From M3007 sp964484205 (lineage in GTDB: Bacteria; Bacteroidota; Bacteroidia; Chitinophagales; Saprospiraceae), in contig CAZAEZ010000026.1 of NCBI GenBank assembly GCA_964484205.1, positions 1-64,000 on the forward strand: 64,000 nucleotides of DNA, written 5' to 3'. Positions 43,215 through 50,033 of this stretch are shown here, one piece after another; position 1 is the first letter of the stretch; every line of letters starts with the position of its first letter. The notes below the pieces were generated by a model that worked only from the letters and a program-made list of their open reading frames with translations, did not search any database and was not told the origin of the DNA. Position numbers and translations under genes: made by a program.

Positions 43215-44126
43215 TTATCCCGCCGGCTGTGATTTCCGTTTGGCAATTCGATTGGAAAAATAAGCGAACAAGCAAGCCGTCCAAAAAGAGTACAGGGAAT
43301 ACACCAACGCTGGTTTGACCATTTCCTGGTTGCCGAGCAGGTTGCTGGCGATCAGAAATGCCAGGGTCGTGTTTTGAACGCCACTTTCCATGGCCGCGGT
43401 AAGCCGCGATGGATGCGGCGCGCCTACACGGTACAGGAAAAAATAGCCGAAAAACAAACAGGCGGCGTTTTGGATCAGGGCAAACGGGGTGATCTGAATA
43501 AAATCAGCGAGATCAAGCCCTGCGCCGCCGTAATTCTCTCCTGCAAACATTTTTATCAGAAAAACAATTGCCAGCAACACCAGCATGACATATTTCGCCG
43601 GTTTGCTGATCCGTTCTGCAAATACGGAATACCGATGGCGGATCGCCACGCCAATAGAAGCCGGAATGACGGTGATGAAAAAGATATGTTGCACGGTATC
43701 CCAAAATGGCAGGTGCAGATCCGTTTCCCAACCCATGAACAATTGAAGCCCAAGGTTTACCACAATGGGAATTGAAAACAGGGTCAAAAAGCTGTTCACC
43801 GAAGTGATCGACAAAGATAGGGCGACATTGCCGCGCCAGAGGTAAGTCAGAAAACCGGCAGTGGCGCCGCCGGGGCTGGCAGACAAAATAATGAATCCCA
43901 CTTTAAGCGCGGCAGGAAGCGGCGATACCAGGTTGATCAGCAGGGCAATGATCGGCAATCCGATCATTTGTGCGCTCAACGCCGCAAAAAAGGCCTTTGG
44001 CCTGCGGATGATACGACCGAAATCGTTGACCGTCAGGGACAGCCCAATTCCGAACATAATCAATCCCAGGACGGCACTAACTGCCAGGTCTACAATTTGC
44101 GTAGGGGCCAAAGTTAAAATGGTCAT
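43215..44126 (-). CDS. bile acid:sodium symporter family (BASS) transporter
   Basis: A 303-aa inner-membrane protein with 8-9 hydrophobic segments. The BASS signature is present: SASPGGATAGFLTYLWRGNVALSLSITSVNS, including the conserved SPGG...S/N motif in the discontinuous helix, and the second repeat has ESGVQNTTLAFLIA. Bacterial members move organic anions with sodium, including pantoate and sulfonated compounds; the substrate here is unknown. A TACATTTG box lies just upstream. The upstream gene on the same strand is the riboswitch-controlled lipoprotein, with a hairpin between them. Confidence 0.85.
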   Translation of the reverse strand: MTILTLAPTQIVDLAVSAVLGLIMFGIGLSLTVNDFGRIIRRPKAFFAALSAQMIGLPIIALLINLVSPLPAALKVGFIILSASPGGATAGFLTYLWRGNVALSLSITSVNSFLTLFSIPIVVNLGLQLFMGWETDLHLPFWDTVQHIFFITVIPASIGVAIRHRYSVFAERISKPAKYVMLVLLAIVFLIKMFAGENYGGAGLDLADFIQITPFALIQNAACLFFGYFFLYRVGAPHPSRLTAAMESGVQNTTLAFLIASNLLGNQEMVKPALVYSLYSFWTACLFAYFSNRIAKRKSQPAG

Positions 44127-44136
44127 TATTTTGGTT

Positions 44137-44144
44137 CAAATGTA
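44137..44144 (-). promoter_or_regulatory. possible -7 box upstream of the BASS transporter
   Basis: Minus strand TACATTTG (TAnnTTTG), 11 nt before the ATG; it abuts the hairpin at 44145-44192, whose far arm lies on the upstream side. Confidence 0.4.
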
Positions 44145-44192
44145 GGGCGAATTTGCAACTCGCCAGGGTTTTAAAGCCTTGCAAATTCGCCC
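44145..44192 (-). terminator. hairpin after the propeller lipoprotein gene
   Basis: Arms GGGCGAATTTGCAA (44145-44158) and TTGCAAATTCGCCC (44179-44192), 14 bp, perfect, with a 20-nt loop. It lies directly after the lipoprotein stop and before the BASS gene, so it probably ends the riboswitch-controlled transcript. T-rich run after it on the minus strand is weak. Confidence 0.6.
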
Positions 44193-44199
44193 GTTTCCG

Positions 44200-45249
44200 C
44201 TAGGGGATAAACACTAATTCACCCGGCGCTATACCAACAGGAAAAGCCCCGAGGCGCTGTCCGGAAGGACTGTAAACAACCACTTCGCCGGAAGAGTTGA
44301 AATCTTTGGCATCGGCGCAATACAGATTACCGGAAACCGGGTCGCAACCCAGGCTATAGGCGCGTTGATCAAACAACGCACTGACGCCGCCGGAATCCAC
44401 CTTGTAAATTTTATCTGCTGCCGTGAAATACAGCGTCTGTCCGTCCGGGGCAGGCATTAAATCATTGCCAAATGCCGGAATATCATACCCGATGCCGGCG
44501 GCGGAAGCGGAAGCGCCAACCCAACCCACAGGATTGGCATCGAGGTAGGAGCCCTGGCAATGCACAAAAGTGTACGGCCCAAACGGCCCATTGGTAAATT
44601 GGGCCACCGCTGCCGTTCCCGGATTTTTACCGGGTAAAACAATTCGCGCAATTTCCGAGGACGCACCAAGGCCCAGGATGGAAATCGTGGAATCGACCCC
44701 GAACCCGCCCGAATTCGGAATCAGGATTGTGCCGTCCGGCTGGTACAACATCTTTTCCGGGCCTTTCCCGGTTGGGATCGTTTGGACAATTTGCCGCGTT
44801 CGCAAGTCAACTTTGGCTACACTTCCGGTAAGGCCGTCGGCGCCCCACTGGCTGATCAGGGCAATATCATCGCTCAACGGAAGCATAAAACGGGGCAAGG
44901 AAAGACCGCCAATGGTGTCAATAAATTTGAAAGTCAGGGCATCCACCACGTACACTTTGTTGGCGCCGTTGACAATGATGTACCCTTTGCCCGCATGCAG
45001 GGTGAGCGACTGAACAAATTCGCCAAGCACGGCGCCGTTATTGGCCTGGCTAAACAAATTTTGCACAGTTTCGCCGGTTTCAGGGTTGTGCCAGCTAATG
45101 CTGCCGGTACCGCCGAACGGCCCTTCGTTTACGACAAATACCCCGGAGGTGTAGTTTCCGGCGCCTGCCGGCGGCGTTTCATTTTTTTTGCAGGATTGCA
45201 GCCCGAAAAGGCCAATTGTGAGGAGGAGGAAAATCTGTTTGACTTTCAT
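44200..45249 (-). CDS. surface beta-propeller lipoprotein under B12 riboswitch control (BtuG-like candidate)
   Basis: A 349-aa lipoprotein (signal with lipobox FGLQSC-KKNE). The mature part is a YncE/DUF5074-like seven-bladed propeller: GVFVVNEGPFGGTGSISWHN, NKVYVVDALTFKFIDTI, KVDLRTRQIVQTIPTG, LYCADAKDFNSSGEVVVYSPSG. A cobalamin riboswitch lies about 145 nt upstream on the same strand, so expression should fall when B12 is plentiful. In Bacteroides the propeller lipoprotein BtuG binds B12 on the cell surface next to BtuB; this gene's family, export type and regulation fit that role, but no btuB is in the window and the binding is inference. The open frame to 45468 is not coding; the signal peptide starts at 45249. 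Confidence 0.8.
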   Translation of the reverse strand: MKVKQIFLLLTIGLFGLQSCKKNETPPAGAGNYTSGVFVVNEGPFGGTGSISWHNPETGETVQNLFSQANNGAVLGEFVQSLTLHAGKGYIIVNGANKVYVVDALTFKFIDTIGGLSLPRFMLPLSDDIALISQWGADGLTGSVAKVDLRTRQIVQTIPTGKGPEKMLYQPDGTILIPNSGGFGVDSTISILGLGASSEIARIVLPGKNPGTAAVAQFTNGPFGPYTFVHCQGSYLDANPVGWVGASASAAGIGYDIPAFGNDLMPAPDGQTLYFTAADKIYKVDSGGVSALFDQRAYSLGCDPVSGNLYCADAKDFNSSGEVVVYSPSGQRLGAFPVGIAPGELVFIP

Positions 45250-45393
45250 TTTGAAAAAATTGAACTGGTGAAAATGAAAGGCAAACGGGGAAAAATGGAA
45301 AGCGTCGGCTTGCCCCAAACCGGGATTGGCCATTTGCCAACAAGCGCCCGCCAACCGGCTTTCACCCGAAGCCTGGTGTGAAACGTGGCTGTT

Positions 45394-45596
45394 GGCAGGT
45401 CTTCTGGCTCGTTTCACACACCGGCGCCTTCCCATCCCGAAACCGGGAAAGTGGCCTGTTGCCGGCATGACAGAAGTGAAATGAATATCTCAATATCCCA
45501 ATATCCCAATTTCACCATTCGAAACTTACAGCAGCGGGGACTGCCCCGGATTTGCACCGGTGTTCCCTTTTACTCAACCTGGTTGCAGGTTGAACC
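45394..45596 (-). ncRNA. cobalamin riboswitch
   Basis: Read on the minus strand: a 5' hairpin (CAACCTG...CAGGTTG, about 45577-45596), then AAAGGGAACACCGGTGCAAA-type core with TCCGGGGCAGTCCCCGCTGCTGT (45530-45575), a GCCACT box (45450-45455), GGGAAGGCGCCGGTG, and the 3' box GCCAGAAGACCTGCC (45394-45408). These are the core elements of class-I AdoCbl/cobalamin riboswitches in order. A 32-nt array of the 8-bp genomic repeat (45483-45514) replaces part of a peripheral arm. It should control the propeller lipoprotein gene that starts 145 nt downstream. Confidence 0.93.
45483..45514. repeat. 8-bp tandem repeat inside the riboswitch
   Basis: Four units: GAATATCT, CAATATCC twice, CAATTTCA. It lies between the GCCACT box and the GCTGCTGT core of the cobalamin riboswitch, in a variable peripheral region. 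Same unit as at 19059-19106 and (inverted) 53442-53473. Confidence 0.8.
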
Positions 45597-45626
45597 AAAA
45601 ACCGGGGTAAAGATAGGTATCTGCGC

Positions 45627-46178
45627 TTAGGATTTTTCCAGCAAAGTCTGCGCCTGTTGCAGGTGGCGGCGGTTGTGTTTTATCAGAAATTCCAACAGAT
45701 TGCCCAGCGAGTAGTGGCCAAACCAGGAGCCGACCTTGTCGACGGTGGAGCGGTTGATGTCCACTTCTTTGGCCGATTCCAGAATCCGCAGCAATTGCTC
45801 ATACTTGATGATCAACGACTTGATCACTTCCGGTTCCACCGGCTGGTGGGTAAAATTGTAGCGTTTGCCGGCCTTATAGGTTTTGCCGTTGGCCGGGTCG
45901 GCCCGGCGTACCAGGCGGCGGCCACGGGCGGTGTAAAGCACCGAATCGCCGGGCATCCAGCAGCGTGCTTTTGCCCGGTGGATGGCGCGGTTGATGCCGG
46001 GGATATAGTCGTCGGCATACCGGTTGAGGTGTGCCATACATTCGAGTATGTTCCAAACTTCGGGGCTGGGCCGGTGCCGGAGCGCATTAGGGTCGAGCGT
46101 GGCAAACCGGGTGCGGATTTCGGCCAGTGCGGCCCGAAGTTCAACTTCTAATTGAGCGATCAAATCTTGTTGCGACAT
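45627..46178 (-). CDS. DinB-fold protein
   Basis: A 183-aa protein (188 aa from the ATG at 46193). DinB/YfiT four-helix-bundle features: PSPEVWNILECMAHLNRYADDYIP with the first metal His candidate, and GHYSLGNLLEFLIKHNRRHLQQAQ with the others near the C-terminus. Similar architecture to the protein at 20678-21208 but low identity. Function unknown. It is divergent from rimO across about 100 nt. The frame is open to 46385, but that segment runs into the rimO 5' region and is not coding. Confidence 0.8.
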   Translation of the reverse strand: MSQQDLIAQLEVELRAALAEIRTRFATLDPNALRHRPSPEVWNILECMAHLNRYADDYIPGINRAIHRAKARCWMPGDSVLYTARGRRLVRRADPANGKTYKAGKRYNFTHQPVEPEVIKSLIIKYEQLLRILESAKEVDINRSTVDKVGSWFGHYSLGNLLEFLIKHNRRHLQQAQTLLEKS

Positions 46179-46202
46179 GGAGTACAGGTGCATTGCGGGG
46201 CG

Positions 46203-46210
46203 CAAAAATA
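46203..46210 (-). promoter_or_regulatory. possible -7 box upstream of the DinB-fold gene
   Basis: Minus strand TATTTTTG (TAnnTTTG), 25 nt before the ATG at 46178. Confidence 0.35.
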
Positions 46211-46281
46211 GAGGAATCCGTAAAATACGCAGGATTTGCCCGACCTTTGTGCTGTTAAAGTTTTGGTGTCGAATTATTTCT

Positions 46282-47601
46282 ATGAAAACGAAGACCTTAC
46301 GCAAGGATAAAATAAACGTAATTACCCTGGGCTGTTCCAAAAACCTGGTCGATAGTGAAAACCTGATCACACAGCTGCGCGGCAACGATTATGAGGTTGC
46401 GCACGATCAGGACAACACAAAAGCCAATGTGGTCATCATCAACACCTGCGGCTTTATCGATCTGGCCAAACAGGAAAGTATCGATGCGATCGTGGAGCAT
46501 GCCGGCCTGAAAAAAAAGGGTGAAATTGACAAACTCTACGTCACCGGTTGCCTCTCCCAACGCTACAAAGACGACCTGGAGCAAGCCATTCCCGAAGTCG
46601 ATGCCTACTTCGGAACACTTGAAATGCCGGCCCTGTTGGCCCGCCTGGACGCCGATTACAAACACGAATTGCTGGGCGAACGGCAGATCACCACACTTCC
46701 GCACTACGCTTACCTGAAAATTTCGGAGGGTTGCAACCGCACCTGCTCCTTCTGCGCCATCCCGCTCATGCGGGGTACGCACATCAGCCGGCCAATCGAT
46801 GAACTGGTGCTGGAAGCCCGCAACCTGGCCCGGCGCGGGGTGAAGGAACTGATGCTGATCGCGCAGGAACTAACCTACTACGGGCTGGATATTTACAAAA
46901 AACGCGAACTGCCGCGCCTGCTCCATGCCCTGGCCGACGTGGAAGGCATCGAATGGATTCGCCTGCATTACGCCTACCCGAGCAAGTTTCCGCTGGAAAT
47001 TCTGGATGTGATGGCTGCCCGCCCGGAAATATGCAATTACCTCGACATGCCCCTCCAACATGCCAGCGATCCGGTGCTGGAGGCCATGCGCCGGCAAATT
47101 ACACGGGATGAAACCTGCCGCTTGCTCGACCGGATACGGGCCAAAGTGCCGGGAATTGCCTTGCGCACCACCTTCCTCGTTGGGTATCCCGGCGAAACGG
47201 ATGCCGACTTTGAAACCCTGCTGGATTTTGTGCAGGAGCAACAATTCGAGCGGGTTGGCGTATTCCAATACTCCCACGAAGAAAGCACCCGGGCGTATGA
47301 AGTTACGGATGACGTTCCTCTTGAAATCAAGGAAGAACGCGCCCAAGCCCTGATGGATGCCCAGCAGGATATTTCCTTTCAAAAAAATCAGGCAAAAATC
47401 GGCCGGGTATTCAAAACGCTGTTTGACCGGAAAGAAGGCGCGTATTTCATTGGCCGCACGGAAGCCGACTCGCCGGAGGTGGACAATGAAGTGCTCGTGG
47501 AGGCAAAATCCAACTATGTCCGGATCGGAGACTTCGCCAACATCCGGATTACGGACGCGGAAGATTTTGATTTGTTCGGACAGCCGGACGCAGAACCCTA
47601 A
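46282..47601 (+). CDS. rimO: ribosomal protein S12 methylthiotransferase
   Basis: A 439-aa radical-SAM enzyme that adds a methylthio group to Asp88 of ribosomal protein S12. The N-terminal UPF0004 domain carries a second cluster via Cys18 (TLGCSKNLVDSE) and further Cys residues (INTCGF, VTGCLSQRY). The radical-SAM motif is Cys151, Cys155, Cys158 (GCNRTCSFCAIP). A C-terminal TRAM domain follows (about 370-435). The SEGCNRTCSFCAIPLMRG form and the YLDMPLQHAS block are typical of RimO, not MiaB. ATG at 46282. Convergent stops overlap the membrane-protein gene by four bases. Confidence 0.95.
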   Translation: MKTKTLRKDKINVITLGCSKNLVDSENLITQLRGNDYEVAHDQDNTKANVVIINTCGFIDLAKQESIDAIVEHAGLKKKGEIDKLYVTGCLSQRYKDDLEQAIPEVDAYFGTLEMPALLARLDADYKHELLGERQITTLPHYAYLKISEGCNRTCSFCAIPLMRGTHISRPIDELVLEARNLARRGVKELMLIAQELTYYGLDIYKKRELPRLLHALADVEGIEWIRLHYAYPSKFPLEILDVMAARPEICNYLDMPLQHASDPVLEAMRRQITRDETCRLLDRIRAKVPGIALRTTFLVGYPGETDADFETLLDFVQEQQFERVGVFQYSHEESTRAYEVTDDVPLEIKEERAQALMDAQQDISFQKNQAKIGRVFKTLFDRKEGAYFIGRTEADSPEVDNEVLVEAKSNYVRIGDFANIRITDAEDFDLFGQPDAEP

Positions 47602-48962
47602 GCGCGTTCCCAGGAGTCCTTTCGCTCCGTATACCAATTCGTCCCAATCTGGATAATCGCCACCAGCTCAACGAGAATTGCCAGCCAAAGCAATCTCCCC
47701 TGGTACCGGGAAACTACCGTCGAAAATGTACTGCAAACAAAGGCATTAATCGCCAGCGCAATAGCGCAAAAAAGCAACAATTGAGCCATGTAAGGTGTCA
47801 TGCGCCGGCGCACCCCGGGGTATCCTAAACCTGCAAGCATCAGAATAAAACCGAAGAAAAGGTATTGTTGCCTGGTGTTGAGCCCGCTGAAATCTAAAAA
47901 ATGATTCCGGTGGTGTTGATGCGCGATCTTGTAGCTGATCAATTCCCGTGGGAAATACTGCTTGACTGCTTCATAGGGTGGTGTTTCTTCCCGCATGGCG
48001 CCGGTGTCTTCAATTCGGAAATAGGCCAGTTGCATCAATGTTCCATTGATTGCGAAAATGGAAAAGTTTTTCAGGTCTTGTGGTGTCGTTAAAATATTCC
48101 AGATGATGTCCCGGTATTCTGCTTTATGCGCAACCCAACCGCCATCTTTTCTGGAGGGGCTGTCCTGAGCCCACAAAAAATCGTCGGGGATTTGATCCTT
48201 GTATTTGCAGATCGGGTAATTCTTTTCGGCGCAGGCTTTTTGAAGATGCGGCTTTAACAGGCCGATTTCATTTAATCGCCCCAAAAAGAACACGTGGCCG
48301 GCTTGTTGTACGGCAAATGGGGCGTTGCAGGCAACGTGGATCATCATAACCGAAAGCCAGCCAACCAGCGTAAGCAAACCAACCAGCAAGGTTTTTTTGA
48401 AAGGCACAACCGCCCGGACGCGGCTCCATAAACTGGCAATGACCAAAACAATTGTAAACACAACTGCGGCTACAAGCGTGGAACTGTGCATGATCAGGGC
48501 CACCCAGGCAAGGAATGCCACTAGAATAAAACTGCGCGCAGATAACTTGCCGAAAAGCAGCGTTGCCAGGCAAGCCCAAAAAATGGGCGTAAACAAATCC
48601 GGGGTCAAAAAAGAGGTATAGAATGAAATGGACGTGCAGGCGGTGAGCGCCAGCAACAAACCGGTAAACCCAAAAGGTGTGACCGGGCTGTAAAATTGCC
48701 GGAGCAGAAAATAAATTGCCAAACTGGTTAAAAACCCCTGTGCATACATCACCCAGAAAAGGCTTTCGGCCATACTGCAATGCCGGATAAAAAGCCCATA
48801 GGTTATAGGCCTGTCATTTGGAACTTCGCCCTGGAATCCGGAAAAAATATAGGAACCGGTATCGGGATAAACAAAGGGGTAGCCATTATACAGGCCTAAA
48901 AAGGAAAGAATTAATCCGCCGGCCAGAATGGCGCCGGCCCATTTGATGTTGTGCGAGGTCAT
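47598..48962 (-). CDS. polytopic membrane protein, possibly GT-C-like, 454 aa
   Basis: No family assigned. About ten hydrophobic segments. Between the first two helices lies a soluble loop with YPDTGSYIFSGFQGEVPNDRPITYGLFIRH, where an acidic residue in PDTGSY sits where GT-C glycosyltransferases keep their catalytic Asp; the fold assignment is inference. A large extracytoplasmic loop (about residues 230-320; CKYKDQIPDDFLWAQD, WVAHKAEYRDIIW) follows. I use the ATG at 48962; a TTG eight codons upstream is the alternative. The gene is convergent with rimO and stands 48 nt after the DUF2007 protein gene, which is on the same strand. Confidence 0.7.
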   Translation of the reverse strand: MTSHNIKWAGAILAGGLILSFLGLYNGYPFVYPDTGSYIFSGFQGEVPNDRPITYGLFIRHCSMAESLFWVMYAQGFLTSLAIYFLLRQFYSPVTPFGFTGLLLALTACTSISFYTSFLTPDLFTPIFWACLATLLFGKLSARSFILVAFLAWVALIMHSSTLVAAVVFTIVLVIASLWSRVRAVVPFKKTLLVGLLTLVGWLSVMMIHVACNAPFAVQQAGHVFFLGRLNEIGLLKPHLQKACAEKNYPICKYKDQIPDDFLWAQDSPSRKDGGWVAHKAEYRDIIWNILTTPQDLKNFSIFAINGTLMQLAYFRIEDTGAMREETPPYEAVKQYFPRELISYKIAHQHHRNHFLDFSGLNTRQQYLFFGFILMLAGLGYPGVRRRMTPYMAQLLLFCAIALAINAFVCSTFSTVVSRYQGRLLWLAILVELVAIIQIGTNWYTERKDSWERA

Positions 48963-49010
48963 AGGAGTTGTTTCGGCAGGCTTCAAGAATCGTTACACAA
49001 ATTTCAGGCT

Positions 49011-49391
49011 CTAATATACGCCCCACATTGCGCGCACCAATAATATCGCCAACAACAATCCAATCAAAATGGCCAGAAAAGTGAGCACCCGGTTATCTGT
49101 GGCTGCATAGGCCGATTCCTGGGTGTCGATGGCTGCTTCAGCCAGCAGCAGCCGCGCGCGTTCGGCATCGGCGGGCCGAACATGGAGCCGGACCAGCAAT
49201 TGCAGGTGCGGGAGTACGGACTGGGAGGCTGTGTTGGCGATAAAACACGGAATACCCTCTGCGCGCAAACGCGCCGCCGCCACATCCGCTTCCAGTGCGG
49301 AATAAAATTTAGCAACCACCTCGCCCGAGTTTTCTTCGAAGTACGGGCTGTCGTCAAAATCAAAATCGTCCAGAATATTGTCGTGTGGCAT
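49011..49391 (-). CDS. DUF2007-type signalling domain protein with C-terminal membrane anchor
   Basis: A 126-aa protein. The DUF2007 region (about residues 25-85: VAKFYSALEADVAAARLRAEGIPCF, LLVRLHVRPADAERARLLL) is a ferredoxin-like fold called putative signal-transducing protein; its function is unknown. A single hydrophobic segment at the C-terminus (FLAILIGLLLAILLVRAM) would anchor it in the membrane with the domain in the cytoplasm. Acidic N-terminus (DDFDFDDSPYFEENSGE). Start ATG at 49391. Confidence 0.75.
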   Translation of the reverse strand: MPHDNILDDFDFDDSPYFEENSGEVVAKFYSALEADVAAARLRAEGIPCFIANTASQSVLPHLQLLVRLHVRPADAERARLLLAEAAIDTQESAYAATDNRVLTFLAILIGLLLAILLVRAMWGVY

Positions 49392-49523
49392 AGCGCTAAT
49401 TTAGTAAAAATTGGTGCCTGGTTTTACTGCTTGTTTTGGCAGTTCGGAAACATTTTTAACGCAGTTGGCACCAGTCCCGATATTTTGGCGTTCTCAAATT
49501 CCTTTTACACGTTACACCAAATC

Positions 49524-49919
49524 ATGTCCTTTATGAAATTATCTGTCGTATCACTTACCGCATTAACACTGTTCCTCAGTTTAAGTTGGGCCGCCTGTAA
49601 AAAAGACAGCAAACGGGATTATCTGGCCGAGGCCGATTGCTCCGCTATCGACCCGATTGCCAATACATACACTTTTGCTGTTAAAAATATTTTGGATGCC
49701 AGCTGCGCGCTCAGTGGCTGCCACGATGCCGTCACTCAGCAAAACGGGATCAACTTTTCCACCTATGTGACGGCCAAAGCGGCTTTTCAAACCCAGGACG
49801 TGCTCTGCGCCATCAACCACGGCGACGACTGTGAGCCCATGCCGGATGGCGGTGCCAAACTGCCGGAACTGCAAATTAACGTGCTGGCCTGCTGGGCCCG
49901 AAACGGATACCCGGAATAA
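49524..49919 (+). CDS. lipoprotein with CX4CH motif
   Basis: A 131-aa lipoprotein (128 aa from the ATG at 49533), signal LTALTLFLSLSWAAC-KKDS. The mature part has NILDASCALSGCHDAV: Cys-x4-Cys-His, a form of heme-c-binding site seen in some multiheme proteins, in place of the usual CxxCH. Two more Cys pairs follow (LCAINHGDDCEPMPDGG and VLACWAR). Small Bacteroidota lipoproteins with SC...GCH motifs are often annotated as cytochrome-like; attachment of heme is unproven here. It ends in a good terminator. Confidence 0.75.
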   Translation: MSFMKLSVVSLTALTLFLSLSWAACKKDSKRDYLAEADCSAIDPIANTYTFAVKNILDASCALSGCHDAVTQQNGINFSTYVTAKAAFQTQDVLCAINHGDDCEPMPDGGAKLPELQINVLACWARNGYPE

Positions 49920-49939
49920 CTACCGCCCATTGTTTTTGT

Positions 49940-49979
49940 AAAAGCCATAGTCGCGCCCCGGTTGCGGCTATGGCTTTTT
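49940..49979 (+). terminator. Rho-independent terminator after the CX4CH lipoprotein gene
   Basis: Stem AAAAGCCATAG / CTATGGCTTTT (11 bp) with a GC-rich loop, followed by TTTTTG on the plus strand. Confidence 0.85.
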
Positions 49980-50033
49980 GCATTTGACGCCATGTGGACA
50001 ACATTTTGTAATTATGCCCTCAAATTCTGGAAT

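Noticed and set aside
45627..46178. DinB polymerase IV
   Set aside because: The DinB name refers to a four-helix-bundle superfamily; no polymerase motif is present. Same for 20678-21208.
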